A stretch of DNA of 64,000 nt from Indiicoccus explosivorum (GCF_002167005.1 NZ_NHTN01000016.1:1-64000); one strand, 5' to 3'. Positions 51,811 through 62,009 are shown, counted from the first letter of the stretch. Numbers and translations are program-made. Notes: generated from the letters alone by a model not told the origin.

Positions 51811-52995
51811 ATGGGAGACGAAAAAGAGCGGATTCTGGATATGGTCGAAAAAGGGACGATTACAGCCCAGGAAGCGGTGGAGCTGCTCAAGGCGATGGAC
51901 AGCAAGCAGGATCCGCCTGTCATGGATGCATATGGCGGACGCAGCGAGTACCGCGAAAGGCAGGGGAGATCCAAATTCGGGCCGGACGATTTTGTCCGGA
52001 AACTGGCCAAGGATTTTTCGCGCGACTTCTCCCGGGACTTCTCCAAGGAATTCAAACGTGACTACTCGAAGGATTTCAACCAGTTCGGCGATAAAATGAT
52101 GCGCTTCATGCAGGAGTCATTCGGCAAACTGAAGAACATGGATTTCGAATCACCGCTAGGGGAAGCAGTGACGTTCACACAGACGTTTTCAGAGGAAAAT
52201 GCAGAAGTGGAAGAAATCATCGTGGATATTTCCAACGGACAGTTGGAGGTCTTTCCGCTGCCTGGGAATGAAGTGAAAGCGGAATGCGTCGTGAAAGCGT
52301 ACCGCGCTGAGTCAGAGGCGCAGGCAAAGCAGGACTTCTTCGAAAAATTCGTGTTTGTGGCAGACGGCAGGAAGGTCCGGATCATCAGTGATTTGAAAAC
52401 AACCCAAGTGAATTTGGTGCTGTATGTCCCGGAGAAGGACTATGAACTCCTGACTGCCCGTCTCTTCAACGGCGGTTTCACGATGAAGCGCCTGAATGTC
52501 GGCAAGTTGCGGGTCAAAACTGCGAACGGGAAGATCGAAGTGAAGGATGGCACGGTGCAGGATGCGGAATTGGAAACAGCGAATGGGGCCATTCAGGTCC
52601 AGGAAATGGCTGCCGGTGAACTGGAAGCGGAAACCTTTAACGGCCGGGTCTATATTGACGGCGATATGGAATCCGTTGAAGCGAAGTCCTTGAATGGCAA
52701 CGTGGTCGTGACGACGAGAAGCGATAAAGCCAGAAAAATCGAAGCGAAGACTGTCGCCGGCAACGTCGAAATTTATGTGCCGAAACACCTTCCATTAAAA
52801 GGGGAAGTCACTTCGAACCTGGGCCGGATGGATGTGTATCTCGAAGATGCAGAACGGGTCCATGAAACGGAACAGCTCCTTCAGAAGTCGATCAAGTTCA
52901 CGAAGAACACGGAAGCTGATTCTGAAATTCCGCTCCTTGTTTTCGGGGAGACGAAGACAGGATCGATCCTAGTCCGTTATTTCACTGCCGAGTGA
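51811..52995 (+). CDS. yvlB: DUF4097-family protein, YvlB/LiaX-like
   Basis: A 394-residue soluble protein. N-terminal SHOCT-like helical hairpin (about 5-30, I-T-A-Q-E-A-V-E-L-L), a basic/acidic stretch with tetrapeptide repeats of the type (K/R)DFS (about 66-92), then a long right-handed beta-repeat DUF4097 domain (about 130-395) with ladders of T-A-N-G-x-I and S-L-N-G-N-V. B. subtilis YvlB and enterococcal LiaX share this plan; LiaX senses daptomycin and antimicrobial peptides. Genes yvlA, yvlC and yvlD are not adjacent. Own sigma-W promoter. GGAGGAAG precedes the ATG. Confidence 0.82.
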   Translation: MGDEKERILDMVEKGTITAQEAVELLKAMDSKQDPPVMDAYGGRSEYRERQGRSKFGPDDFVRKLAKDFSRDFSRDFSKEFKRDYSKDFNQFGDKMMRFMQESFGKLKNMDFESPLGEAVTFTQTFSEENAEVEEIIVDISNGQLEVFPLPGNEVKAECVVKAYRAESEAQAKQDFFEKFVFVADGRKVRIISDLKTTQVNLVLYVPEKDYELLTARLFNGGFTMKRLNVGKLRVKTANGKIEVKDGTVQDAELETANGAIQVQEMAAGELEAETFNGRVYIDGDMESVEAKSLNGNVVVTTRSDKARKIEAKTVAGNVEIYVPKHLPLKGEVTSNLGRMDVYLEDAERVHETEQLLQKSIKFTKNTEADSEIPLLVFGETKTGSILVRYFTAE

Positions 52996-53046
52996 TGATC
53001 CGCAGCGGCTTTCAGCGGTTGCCCTGATCATCAAACAGCCAACAAA

Positions 53047-53085
53047 AAAGACGGGAAGAGGAGTACATTTCCTCTTCCCGTCTTT
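53047..53085. terminator. Bidirectional terminator
   Basis: 13-bp perfect core stem (GACGGGAAGAGGA / TCCTCTTCCCGTC) flanked by AAA/TTT, between convergent genes. Confidence 0.9.
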
Positions 53086-53103
53086 CTCTGTTTTTCGGCC
53101 TTT

Positions 53104-53661
53104 TCAGCAGCACCCGCTTTTCCTTCCATAGGACAGCAGCCCTGCCGCGATGGCATCGGCGCAGCGCTGGCGGTAGGATCCCGATTTAAGCAGCGCCAAT
53201 TCACCACGGTTTGTCATGAACCCGCACTCGAGCAGAACAGCGGGCATGACCGTTTCCCGGAGGACAGCGAAATCCGCTTTTTTAATGCCGCGGTCCCGGA
53301 GCCCTGCTGTGCTGACCAGCCGGCTGTGGATGGCGTCGGCAAGCAGGGTGGATTCCATAAGAGGACGTGTGTAGACATATGTTTCAATCCCGCCGGCTGA
53401 GTTGAAAGCGGTTCCGAACGCATTGGCATGGATGGAAACAAAAACATCACCCTTCATCCGATTCGCGAGACGGACCCGCTCATATAACGGGACATCCCGG
53501 TCGGCCTGATGGGTGAAGATGACCGTCTGGCCGGCTTGGAGAAGCAGTTTCTTCAAGGTCGCGGCCACACCGGCATTGAAATGGTATTCCCGCATCGTTC
53601 CGTCCGGCGACCGTTTGCCCCGGGTTTCCGGACCATGTCCCGCATCAACAATTATTTTCAA
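53104..53661 (-). CDS. N-acetylmuramoyl-L-alanine amidase (Amidase_3, CwlC-like)
   Basis: A 185-residue zinc amidase cutting the amide between muramic acid and the stem peptide. Zn ligands H9 (D-A-G-H-G), E25 (M-R-E-Y-H) and H78 (S-I-H-A-N-A), catalytic E145 (L-L-E-C-G-F). There is no signal peptide and no cell-wall-binding domain, as in mother-cell lytic enzymes (CwlC type) or phage enzymes. Start is a TTG at 53661 with GGGAGGGG. It ends in C-C. Convergent with the yvlB-like gene and divergent from hprK. Confidence 0.88.
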   Translation of the reverse strand: MKIIVDAGHGPETRGKRSPDGTMREYHFNAGVAATLKKLLLQAGQTVIFTHQADRDVPLYERVRLANRMKGDVFVSIHANAFGTAFNSAGGIETYVYTRPLMESTLLADAIHSRLVSTAGLRDRGIKKADFAVLRETVMPAVLLECGFMTNRGELALLKSGSYRQRCADAIAAGLLSYGRKSGCC

Positions 53662-53792
53662 GTTATCCCCTCCCGATCTCTATATAGGAAAAATGACGGG
53701 AGATGGAGACACCGTACTGTTAAAAGAGTGTCAGCGTGGTAGAATAAGGCGTAGATTGACTGAAAGATAAATAAAGGAAAAGAGGGGCGGTT

Positions 53793-54719
53793 ATGGGGCA
53801 AGTAACAGTTAACGACGTTATGGATACATTCCAGCTGGCGCTTGTCAGCGGCGAAGAAGGAATCGGCCGGCATATCACGGTCAGCGATATTTCACGGCCG
53901 GGGCTGGAAATGGCCGGGTATTTTACACATTATCCCGCAAATCGGGTCCAACTGCTCGGAAAAACAGAACTTTCCTTTTTCTCCATGCTGGATGAAGAAG
54001 AACGGAAGTCCCGGATGATCAAGCTCTGCACAGATGATACGCCAGCTGTCGTCGTCGCACATGGCGAGGAAGTCCCTCCCGAGCTGGTGGCGGCATCGAA
54101 TTTCCGTCATGTCCCTGTTCTGAGCACCGCGATGACGACGACCCGCTTTTCAGGGAGACTGACGAACTACTTGGAAAGCCGGCTGGCACCGACTACTGCC
54201 GTCCATGGCGTACTTGTCGATGTTTACGGGATCGGAATTTTGATCACAGGCAAAAGCGGTGTCGGAAAAAGTGAGGCTGCGCTGGAACTTGTAAAAAAAG
54301 GACATCGGCTCGTAGCGGACGACTGCGTGGAGATCCGCCAGGAGACTGAGAACACGCTTGTCGGCAGTGTGCCCAAGCTAATCGAGCACTTGCTTGAAAT
54401 CCGCGGGATCGGAATCATCGACGTCATGACGCTTTTCGGCGCCAGTGCTGTCCGGAACCATAAACGGATTTCGCTTGTCATCGACCTGGAGATCTGGGAC
54501 AGCGAAAAGACTTATGACCGGCTCGGACTGGAAGAGGAGAAGACGAAAATCATCGATACCGAACTGACGAAACTGACCATCCCGGTCCGACCAGGACGGA
54601 ATTTGTCTGTCATCATTGAAGTGGCAGCCATGAATCATCGGCTGAAACAAATGGGGGTCAATGCGGCGGAAGATTTTTCGACGCGGCTGGACCAAGTAAT
54701 CTCGAATAATCCATTGTAA
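53793..54719 (+). CDS. hprK: HPr kinase/phosphorylase
   Basis: A 308-residue HprK/P that phosphorylates and dephosphorylates Ser46 of HPr, the switch for CcpA catabolite control. N-terminal domain to about 130; Walker A GKSGVGKS (153-160), HPr-signature helix [11 protein letters not shown] (about 200-210), and A-D-D (about 175-177). First gene of the hprK-lgt-yvoD-ppaX-yvoF operon, whose ppaX acts on the phosphate metabolism coupled to this cycle. AAGAGGGGCGG precedes the ATG. Confidence 0.97.
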   Translation: MGQVTVNDVMDTFQLALVSGEEGIGRHITVSDISRPGLEMAGYFTHYPANRVQLLGKTELSFFSMLDEEERKSRMIKLCTDDTPAVVVAHGEEVPPELVAASNFRHVPVLSTAMTTTRFSGRLTNYLESRLAPTTAVHGVLVDVYGIGILITGKSGVGKSEAALELVKKGHRLVADDCVEIRQETENTLVGSVPKLIEHLLEIRGIGIIDVMTLFGASAVRNHKRISLVIDLEIWDSEKTYDRLGLEEEKTKIIDTELTKLTIPVRPGRNLSVIIEVAAMNHRLKQMGVNAAEDFSTRLDQVISNNPL

Positions 54720-54739
54720 TGACTGGAGAGGAGTTCATC

Positions 54740-55555
54740 ATGCATTTTACTGTTGCTGCAATCGATCCGATCGCGGTGTCGCTCGGACCGATTGACGTCC
54801 GCTGGTATGGCGTTATCATCGTCACCGGCATCATCCTGGCTTTCCTGCTCGGCCAGCGGGAAATAGTCAGGAGAGGGTTCGACGAAGACTTTCTGACGGA
54901 TATGCTCTTGTGGGCCGTTCCGCTTTCCATTCTGGGCGCCCGTCTTTATTATGTGATTTTCAAGTGGGAATATTACAGCGAGAATCCTTCACAGATTTTC
55001 CAGATCTGGGAAGGAGGCCTTGCCATACACGGCGCCATTATAGCTGCAGTGATCGTGGCATATTTATTCACGAAAAAACGCAATGTGCCGTTTTTGAAAG
55101 TCGCAGACATTTTGGCTCCCAGTCTGCTGCTCGGGCAGGCGATCGGCCGCTGGGGAAATTTCATCAACCAGGAAGCCCATGGCGGAGAGGTGTCGCGCGC
55201 TTTTCTGGAAAATCTTTTGCTGCCTGACTGGATCATCAGCCAAATGTACATAGAAGGGGCTTATTATCATCCGACGTTCCTCTATGAATCGCTGTGGAAT
55301 TTCCTGGGTGTCATTCTGCTGCTTTTGCTCCGCCGGGTGAATCTTGTCCGGGGCGAAATTTTCTTCTCGTATTTAATATGGTATTCATTCGGCCGCTTCT
55401 TCATAGAAGGGATGCGGACGGACAGCCTGATTCTTGAACTGTTCGGGGGGCTCCGGGCCGCACAGGTGATTTCTGTGTTCATCATATTGGTGGCGGCTGC
55501 CTTGATCGCCGTCCGGCGCCTGACGATCCGGAAGCCGGCCCACTATCTCGACTGA
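54740..55555 (+). CDS. lgt: Prolipoprotein diacylglyceryl transferase
   Basis: A 271-residue seven-helix enzyme that adds diacylglycerol from phosphatidylglycerol to the lipobox cysteine of prolipoproteins, such as those at 8.3, 13.1, 29.7 and 43.8 kb. The signature [10 protein letters not shown] (about 137-146) holds the essential residues. The ATG at 54740 has GGAGAGGAG; an upstream ATG at 54719 overlaps hprK without its own site. Confidence 0.96.
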   Translation: MHFTVAAIDPIAVSLGPIDVRWYGVIIVTGIILAFLLGQREIVRRGFDEDFLTDMLLWAVPLSILGARLYYVIFKWEYYSENPSQIFQIWEGGLAIHGAIIAAVIVAYLFTKKRNVPFLKVADILAPSLLLGQAIGRWGNFINQEAHGGEVSRAFLENLLLPDWIISQMYIEGAYYHPTFLYESLWNFLGVILLLLLRRVNLVRGEIFFSYLIWYSFGRFFIEGMRTDSLILELFGGLRAAQVISVFIILVAAALIAVRRLTIRKPAHYLD

Positions 55556-55577
55556 CCGGAAGGTGGATTTGCTGTTT

Positions 55578-56513
55578 ATGAAAACGTTGAAAAACGGTGC
55601 GGCTGCCGGCATCCGGACGACATGGGCGCTCGGAAAAGTGATTTTTCCGATTACGCTCATCGTGGTCATGCTGCAGTATACACCGGTTCTGCCCTTTATC
55701 ATTGATCTCGTTTCCCCGCTCATGGCGCTGTTCGGACTGAGCGGAGAAGCTGCCATTCCGCTCGTGTTGGGGAATGCGCTGAATCTGTATGCCGGGATCG
55801 CCGGCATCCTGTCGCTGGAGTTGACAGTCAAAGAAGTGTTCATCCTCGCAGTGATGCTGTCGTTTTCGCATAATTTATTTATCGAGACCGGAGTCGCACT
55901 TAAAGTCGGTGTCCGGCTGTGGGTGGTCCTTGTTGTCCGGTTCGGACTTGCAGCTGTTTCGGCGATTGTCATCAATCTCGTCTGGCACGGAGGCGGGGAA
56001 ATCGCTCAGTATGGCTTTGCGCCGGCTGAAACAGCAGTGCCCGTAAATTGGCTGGAGATTTTCTTGCTCGGTCTGGAAAAAGCGTCCACGGGCGTCCTTC
56101 AGCTGGCAATGATCGTCATACCGCTGATGATCGCTCTCCAATTTCTGAAGGATTTCGGTTTCCTTGCCAAATTCGCCGACCTTCTCGTTCCGTTCACCAG
56201 GCTGCTGGGCGTGCAGAAAAACACTTCCACTACACTCGTCGCAGGACTGCTGATCGGGCTTGCCATGGGAGCGGGTGTAATGATCCAGGCTGTTCAGGAA
56301 GAGGGCGTCAGCCGAAAGGATGCGACGCTCGCATTCATTTTTCTTGTTGCCTGCCATGCAGTGATAGAAGATACACTCATTTTTATTCCGCTGGGCATTC
56401 CGGTTTGGCCGCTCCTGCTGCTCCGGGTCGGAACCGCTCTCGTATTGACGATTACAGTCGCCTGGTTCTGGCGCCGGGCGGATGAAAACCGGAAGGAGGT
56501 GCCGGCTCTATGA
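55578..56513 (+). CDS. yvoD: Nucleoside-recognition-domain membrane protein YvoD
   Basis: A 311-residue protein with about eight membrane helices and two Gate/nucleoside-recognition domains. Family members are of uncertain role, possibly transport of nucleosides or spore-related. Its place between lgt and ppaX is the same as for yvoD in B. subtilis. The ATG at 55578 or a TTG at 55569 may be used (GGAAGGTGG upstream). The stop overlaps the next start by 4 nt. Confidence 0.85.
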   Translation: MKTLKNGAAAGIRTTWALGKVIFPITLIVVMLQYTPVLPFIIDLVSPLMALFGLSGEAAIPLVLGNALNLYAGIAGILSLELTVKEVFILAVMLSFSHNLFIETGVALKVGVRLWVVLVVRFGLAAVSAIVINLVWHGGGEIAQYGFAPAETAVPVNWLEIFLLGLEKASTGVLQLAMIVIPLMIALQFLKDFGFLAKFADLLVPFTRLLGVQKNTSTTLVAGLLIGLAMGAGVMIQAVQEEGVSRKDATLAFIFLVACHAVIEDTLIFIPLGIPVWPLLLLRVGTALVLTITVAWFWRRADENRKEVPAL

Positions 56514-57163
56514 GCGGCATGTTTAAAGCGATGCTTTTCGATTTTGACGGTACACTTCTCGATACTAATGAATTGATCGAGCAGACTTTCCTCGGTGTAC
56601 TTGGCGAATTCTATCCGGGCCGTTTCACGGCGGAGGATGTCATCCATTTCAACGGACCATCACTGAGCCAGACGTTTTCCCGAATCGCACCGGACCGGGT
56701 GGAAGAACTGACACAGGCTTACCGCGAATTGAATCTTGAACTCCATGACGAACTTGTCAGGGAGTATGATGGTGTAGGAGAGACGATCCGCCTGCTGAAA
56801 GCGAAAGGGATGAAATTGGCCATTGTTTCGACAAAAAGGCGTGTGGTCATCGAACGGGGGCTGGCGCTTATGGATCTGTCCGATGCGTTCGATGTCCTGA
56901 TCAGCCTGGATGACGTGGTGAATCCGAAGCCCCATCCTGAACCGGTGCAGCTGGCGCTTGACCGGTTAGGGGTGGATAAAGCGCACGCCTTGATGATTGG
57001 TGACAATTCCCATGACATCGAAGGGGGACGGAATGCCGGAGTCAAGACAGCCGGCGTCGCATGGGCCGCCAAGGGAGAAGCATTTCTCGCTTCCTTTAAG
57101 CCGGACTTTATGCTCCGCCACATTTCTGATTTACTGGAAATCGGGAAGGAACCGATTTCATGA
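56510..57163 (+). CDS. ppaX: Pyrophosphatase PpaX
   Basis: A 217-residue HAD hydrolase that splits pyrophosphate released by HprK/P phosphorylase action. Motif I D-F-D-G-T-L-L-D-T (about 12-20), motif II S-T-K (about 107-109), motif III P-K-P (Lys in N-P-K-P-H-P) and motif IV G-D-N-S-H-D (about 163-168). GGAAGGAGGTGCC precedes the ATG, which overlaps yvoD; the next gene overlaps it in turn. Confidence 0.94.
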   Translation: MSGMFKAMLFDFDGTLLDTNELIEQTFLGVLGEFYPGRFTAEDVIHFNGPSLSQTFSRIAPDRVEELTQAYRELNLELHDELVREYDGVGETIRLLKAKGMKLAIVSTKRRVVIERGLALMDLSDAFDVLISLDDVVNPKPHPEPVQLALDRLGVDKAHALMIGDNSHDIEGGRNAGVKTAGVAWAAKGEAFLASFKPDFMLRHISDLLEIGKEPIS

Positions 57164-57681
57164 GGAAGACCGAGCGCTATCCCGTCACTGGCAGTAATTC
57201 GCTTTGGCAGATTTACCAGACCGTATCATTCTGGAAAGTCGCCAAAAATTTCGTTGTCATCCAGATCGGCCGTTATACGCCGTTCATGTCGGTGAAAAAT
57301 TGGCTGTACAGGACATTCCTTCAGATGAAAGTCGGAAAACAGACCGCATTCGCGCTCATGGTAGTTCCTGATGTCATGTTTCCAGAACGGATCCGTGTCG
57401 GAGCCAATTCGGTCATCGGATTCAACACCACACTCCTTGCACACGAGTACCTTATTGATGAATACCGCCTTGGCGATGTGCTGATCGGGAATGAAGTGAT
57501 GATCGGCGCTAACTCGACCGTGTTGCCGGGAGTTACCATCGGTGATGGAGCCATCATATCCGCTGCCACACTTGTGAACCGGGATGTTCCTCCCGGCGCA
57601 TTTGCGGGCGGCAATCCGATGAAGATCATTTATACGGCAGAAGAAATGGCCGAACGAAAAGCCGCTTCCTTGAAAGCTTAA
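57160..57681 (+). CDS. yvoF: Hexapeptide-repeat acetyltransferase YvoF
   Basis: A 173-residue left-handed beta-helix acyltransferase. Hexapeptide repeats run from about residue 78 (R-V-G-A-N-S-V-I-G, V-L-I-G-N-E-V-M-I-G-A-N-S-T-V-L-P-G-V-T-I-G) to the Asn-Pro-Met-K-I-I-Y end, as in maltose/galactoside acetyltransferases. Acceptor unknown. Last gene of the hprK operon; its 3' end forms the left arm of the terminator. Confidence 0.9.
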   Translation: MRKTERYPVTGSNSLWQIYQTVSFWKVAKNFVVIQIGRYTPFMSVKNWLYRTFLQMKVGKQTAFALMVVPDVMFPERIRVGANSVIGFNTTLLAHEYLIDEYRLGDVLIGNEVMIGANSTVLPGVTIGDGAIISAATLVNRDVPPGAFAGGNPMKIIYTAEEMAERKAASLKA

Positions 57682-57700
57682 TGCTTCAAGGAAGTTTTTT
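57665..57700 (+). terminator. Terminator of the hprK operon
   Basis: Perfect 10-bp stem CTTCCTTGAA / TTCAAGGAAG, then six T; the left arm lies inside yvoF. Confidence 0.88.
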
Positions 57701-57714
57701 GGTGTCTTGGACTG

Positions 57715-57723
57715 TGTTATACT
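57715..57723 (+). promoter_or_regulatory. Extended -10 promoter of the TPR gene
   Basis: TGT followed by TATACT (57718-57723), an extended -10 (TGn-TATACT) without a good -35. Confidence 0.5.
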
Positions 57724-57752
57724 GAAATGAACGCCTTCAGTGGCGGTCGGCA

Positions 57753-57797
57753 TGGGCTGGCGGTTCGGCCGGAAACCGATCAACCGAACGAAGCCCA
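57753..57797 (+). other. Long imperfect hairpin in the 5' leader of the TPR gene
   Basis: TGGGCT (57753-57758) pairs with AGCCCA (57792-57797) and GTTCGG (57763-57768) with CCGAAC (57784-57789), separated by a small internal loop. No T run follows, so it is not a terminator. It lies within about 170 nt of leader between the promoter and the start codon. Confidence 0.5.
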
Positions 57798-57897
57798 GCT
57801 GAAATAAAGATTGAAACCGATATTACAATAAAGTACGGACATAGCTTTTTATCTTGAAAATTACGCGTGTATTTTATTGCGGGCAGGAGGTTATCGA

Positions 57898-59421
57898 TTG
57901 GAGAAAAAGAGAAAAAATGGAAAAGGGAACGTCGTGTCCTTCATTCCGACGGGCGATTATTACTTCAAGAAGGCGCTGACCGCTCTTAATCGCGGCCAAT
58001 TCGATAGGGCACTGAAGTATTTGCGCCGGGCTGCCGAACTAAGTCCGGAAGATCCGCTCATTCTTATGCAGTATGGCGTCGTCCTCTTGGAGATCGAAGA
58101 TTTCGAAGGGGCGGCGGATATCCTCCAGACAGCGCATGAACTGGATCCGACTGAAACGGATATTTTGTATTTCCTGGCGGAAACATTTGCCCATATGGGT
58201 CGTTTCCTGGAAGCCAGGGATTTTGCCAAACAGTATACCGAACAGGATATAAACGGTGAATATGCGGAAGAATCGTTTGAAATCATCGATTTCGCGGAAC
58301 AGGAAGAATGGCATCTGTTTAAAGAGGAAGAAACAGGCGATACGGAGATGTACCGGCGTCAGGAACAGGCAAGACGGCGGATGGAACAAGGGAACTTCGA
58401 AGAAGCGATCAAGCTGCTGGAAGAACTGATTGATGAAAAGCCGGATTTCTTCGCGGCTTACAACAACTTGTCACTCGCTTATTTCTATATCGGGGAGGCG
58501 GAGGATGCAAAAGCGCTCCTTTATTCGGTCCTCCGTCAAAACACCGGAAACCTCCATGCGCTCTGCAATTTGGCGGTCATTTATTATTACGAAAAAAATC
58601 CCGAGCTAGAAGATGTCTTGGCGCTTTTGAAAAAAATCAAGCCTTATGTATTCGAGCACCGGTACAAGCTGGGAGCGACATTCGCGCTTGTCGGCGAGCA
58701 CAATGAGGCATTCAACTGGTTGCGGAGTCTCCAGAAACGTGGGTTTGAAGGGGATCCGGGATTCTATTTCTGGCTGTCGAATGCAGCTTACCATTCCGGC
58801 CAGCCAGCGGTCGCAAAAGAGGCCTGGCGTCAGCTGGTCCTGATGGACGTCACGAAAGAAGGCTCCGAACCATGGGCAGATCAGGAGGAAATGCCGCATG
58901 CCGATGCGCTTGAACACGACAGGCAATTCCTGATCGAGCAGCTGGACCACCCGCTCCCGGACAGGCGGCTGTTTGGATTGTTCCTGTTAGGGAAATCTTC
59001 CCACCGCCAGGAGATCATTTCACATCCGAAGTGGCTGCAGACGGATCAGCTGTCGGTCATGGAAACGTACATCCTCGGTTATTCCCTCGGCCATCAGTTC
59101 AATGAGGAGAATGCAGCGGAAAAAGCATTCGTTCGGTTTATGGACGCCACTGAACTGCTGTACGGGACCGATGATATGGTGACGGAGGATAACGCGGGGA
59201 TGTTCCGGCTCTGGTTTTCATTCGGCGACCGGGCGCTGTCCATGGGGTATCACTTCCGGAACCCTGCTGCGATTGCGGCTGCATTCAAGTTTTTATATGA
59301 ATCGTCCCGCGGTGATTCGGTGACCAAAAAAGAATTTGCCGCGTGCTACGGTGTCGGTGTGCCGACGCTGACAAAATATGCAGAAGAGATTTTCCGATTT
59401 ATCCAGATAGCTGGCAACTAG
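57898..59421 (+). CDS. TPR-repeat protein (YvcD position)
   Basis: A 507-residue soluble protein with tetratricopeptide repeats: clear ones at about 20-53 (A-L-N-R-G-Q-F-D-R-A-L-K-Y-L-R-R-A-A-E-L-S-P), 54-87, 160-195 (M-E-Q-G-N-F-E-E-A-I-K-L-L) and 196-230. The C-terminal part (about 270-500) is helical without clear repeats and ends in a helix-turn-helix-like segment (G-V-G-V-P-T-L-T-K-Y). The location just upstream of trxB equals that of yvcD in B. subtilis. Start is TTG at 57898 after GCAGGAGG. Partner unknown. Confidence 0.8.
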   Translation: MEKKRKNGKGNVVSFIPTGDYYFKKALTALNRGQFDRALKYLRRAAELSPEDPLILMQYGVVLLEIEDFEGAADILQTAHELDPTETDILYFLAETFAHMGRFLEARDFAKQYTEQDINGEYAEESFEIIDFAEQEEWHLFKEEETGDTEMYRRQEQARRRMEQGNFEEAIKLLEELIDEKPDFFAAYNNLSLAYFYIGEAEDAKALLYSVLRQNTGNLHALCNLAVIYYYEKNPELEDVLALLKKIKPYVFEHRYKLGATFALVGEHNEAFNWLRSLQKRGFEGDPGFYFWLSNAAYHSGQPAVAKEAWRQLVLMDVTKEGSEPWADQEEMPHADALEHDRQFLIEQLDHPLPDRRLFGLFLLGKSSHRQEIISHPKWLQTDQLSVMETYILGYSLGHQFNEENAAEKAFVRFMDATELLYGTDDMVTEDNAGMFRLWFSFGDRALSMGYHFRNPAAIAAAFKFLYESSRGDSVTKKEFAACYGVGVPTLTKYAEEIFRFIQIAGN

Positions 59422-59474
59422 GCAGAATAGTTGCTGGCATTGGGATAATTGATTACGCTTTAGACATTGAGTAG

Positions 59475-60440
<966 letters not shown>

Positions 60441-60534
60441 TTTAATTTGTTCTTAACAGTGCTGTAATCGCTTTGACATGTTAACAAGGTATAGTAAGAG
60501 TAGTAATTGACCCCCTTTTAATAGCAACACTTTG

Positions 60535-60574
60535 AAGGCCGTTTGCCGGCACACCCGGCAGACGGCCTCTTTTT
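60535..60574 (+). terminator. Terminator after trxB
   Basis: 13-bp stem with one mismatch (arms AGGCCGTTTGCCG and CGGCAGACGGCCT), then CTTTTT. Confidence 0.85.
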
Positions 60575-60607
60575 GCATTCTTTTTTACGGCACACCCGGA
60601 ACAAGTG

Positions 60608-60613
60608 TATAAT
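60608..60613 (+). promoter_or_regulatory. -10 box of the Nudix-rapZ-yvcK-whiA operon
   Basis: Perfect TATAAT about 36 nt before the GTG start at 60649; the -35 region 17 bp upstream is weak. Confidence 0.5.
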
Positions 60614-60648
60614 AGGAATCAGTTTATATAAGATGCGGAGTGTCGAAC

Positions 60649-61137
60649 GTGCAGCGAATTGCGAATTTATTAGTGATCAAGGACGGACAAGTGCTGCTTC
60701 TGAAAAAACCGAGACGGGGCTGGTATGTAGCGCCAGGCGGTAAGATGGAGCCCGGTGAATCGGTTTATGAAGCGGCCATCCGCGAATTCACAGAAGAAAC
60801 AGAAGCGGAGCCGGTCGGCACGCATCTGAAAGGCGTCTACACCATGGTGATCCGCGAAGGAGAGGAAGTGGTGGATGAATGGATGCTGTATACATTCACG
60901 GCCGGCGGACTGGCCGGAGAACCCGTGAAGGAAAACAGGGAAGGCGTGCTGGAGTGGCATCCCGTGGAGGCGCTGTCATCACTGCCGATGGCGGAAGGCG
61001 ACCGGACGAACCTGATTTTTGCGGCCGGAAAACCAGGGATCCAATATGGAACATTCACGTATACGCCGGATTTTTCATTAATCAGTGAATCGGTCCAGCA
61101 GTCGGAGGAAGGGAAGACAGCGAATGGAACAAAATAG
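60649..61137 (+). CDS. yvcI: Nudix hydrolase YvcI
   Basis: A 162-residue Nudix enzyme with complete box (GGKMEPGE ... REFTEETEA, about residues 31-53; the last G of ExGU is replaced by Glu-Ala). The R-G-W-Y-V-A-P-G-G segment is close to YvcI, reported to act on 8-oxo-(d)GTP-like or RNA-cap substrates in other Nudix members; substrate here not proven. Start is the GTG at 60649, 8 nt after GGAG. It overlaps rapZ by 14 nt. Confidence 0.85.
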   Translation: MQRIANLLVIKDGQVLLLKKPRRGWYVAPGGKMEPGESVYEAAIREFTEETEAEPVGTHLKGVYTMVIREGEEVVDEWMLYTFTAGGLAGEPVKENREGVLEWHPVEALSSLPMAEGDRTNLIFAAGKPGIQYGTFTYTPDFSLISESVQQSEEGKTANGTK

Positions 61138-62005
61138 CAGAACGACAGAGCTCATCATCATAACCGGCATGTCAGGAGCAGGAAAGACGGTCGCCATCCA
61201 AAGTTTCGAAGATCTCGGATTTTTTACGATCGACAACCTGCCGCCTGAACTTCTCCCGACTTTCCTTCAGCTGATGCGCGATTCCGGCAAGTCCATGAGG
61301 CGGGTCGCCGCCGTGATGGATTTGCGCGGGGGAAACTTTTTCCACAGTCTGCTCGACGCCATCGATACGCTGGAAAAAGATCCGCATGTTGCCGTCCGGA
61401 TCCTTTTTCTTGATGCGGACAACCAGACGCTGGTCAGCCGGTATAAAGAAACGAGAAGATCGCATCCACTGTCCAGCGGAGGACTGATCCTCCAAGGTAT
61501 TAAAAAAGAGCGGGACATGCTTATGGATCTTCAGGGACGCGCGCAGTACATCTACAATACCACCGGAATGAAGCCGCGGGACTTGAAAGAGCGGATTACT
61601 GCTGACTTCTCTTCTTCAGACGAAAACAATTTCACCATCAATGTCATTTCTTTCGGATTCAAACACAGTATTCCGATTGATGCCGATCTGGTCTTCGATG
61701 TGCGCTTCTTGCCGAATCCTTACTATATCGAAGAGCTGAAACCCCATTCGGGACTCGACGCGCCTGTCGCTGATTATGTGCTGCAGTGGCAGGAGACGCA
61801 GGAACTCATAGAAAAGCTGACGGATTTGTTCCAGTTTATGATTCCGCAATACAAAAAGGAAGGAAAAGCGCAGCTGACCATCGCGTTCGGCTGTACCGGA
61901 GGTCAGCACAGGTCTGTGACACTGGCTGAGTACTTCGGGAAAGTCCTCGGGGAAAAGGACCGGACGATCGTGACGCATCGGGATGTCAAGGGAAGAAAGG
62001 ACTGA
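61124..62005 (+). CDS. rapZ: RNase adapter / nucleotide-binding protein RapZ (YvcJ)
   Basis: A 293-residue P-loop protein. Walker A G-M-S-G-A-G-K-T (15-22), Walker B-like V-M-D-L-R, and the C-terminal RapZ domain with G-F-K-H (about 186-189) and C-T-G-G-Q-H-R-S (about 261-268). In E. coli RapZ senses glucosamine-6-phosphate through small RNAs; in B. subtilis YvcJ hydrolyses GTP and affects competence. Overlaps yvcI; yvcK begins 4 nt after its stop. Confidence 0.93.
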   Translation: MEQNSRTTELIIITGMSGAGKTVAIQSFEDLGFFTIDNLPPELLPTFLQLMRDSGKSMRRVAAVMDLRGGNFFHSLLDAIDTLEKDPHVAVRILFLDADNQTLVSRYKETRRSHPLSSGGLILQGIKKERDMLMDLQGRAQYIYNTTGMKPRDLKERITADFSSSDENNFTINVISFGFKHSIPIDADLVFDVRFLPNPYYIEELKPHSGLDAPVADYVLQWQETQELIEKLTDLFQFMIPQYKKEGKAQLTIAFGCTGGQHRSVTLAEYFGKVLGEKDRTIVTHRDVKGRKD

Positions 62006-62009
62006 CGGA

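Noticed and set aside
57753-57797. Known riboswitch class before the TPR gene
   Set aside because: The hairpin does not match any consensus I can recall (T-box, TPP, SAM, FMN, purine, preQ1, c-di-GMP); kept only as an unassigned structured leader.
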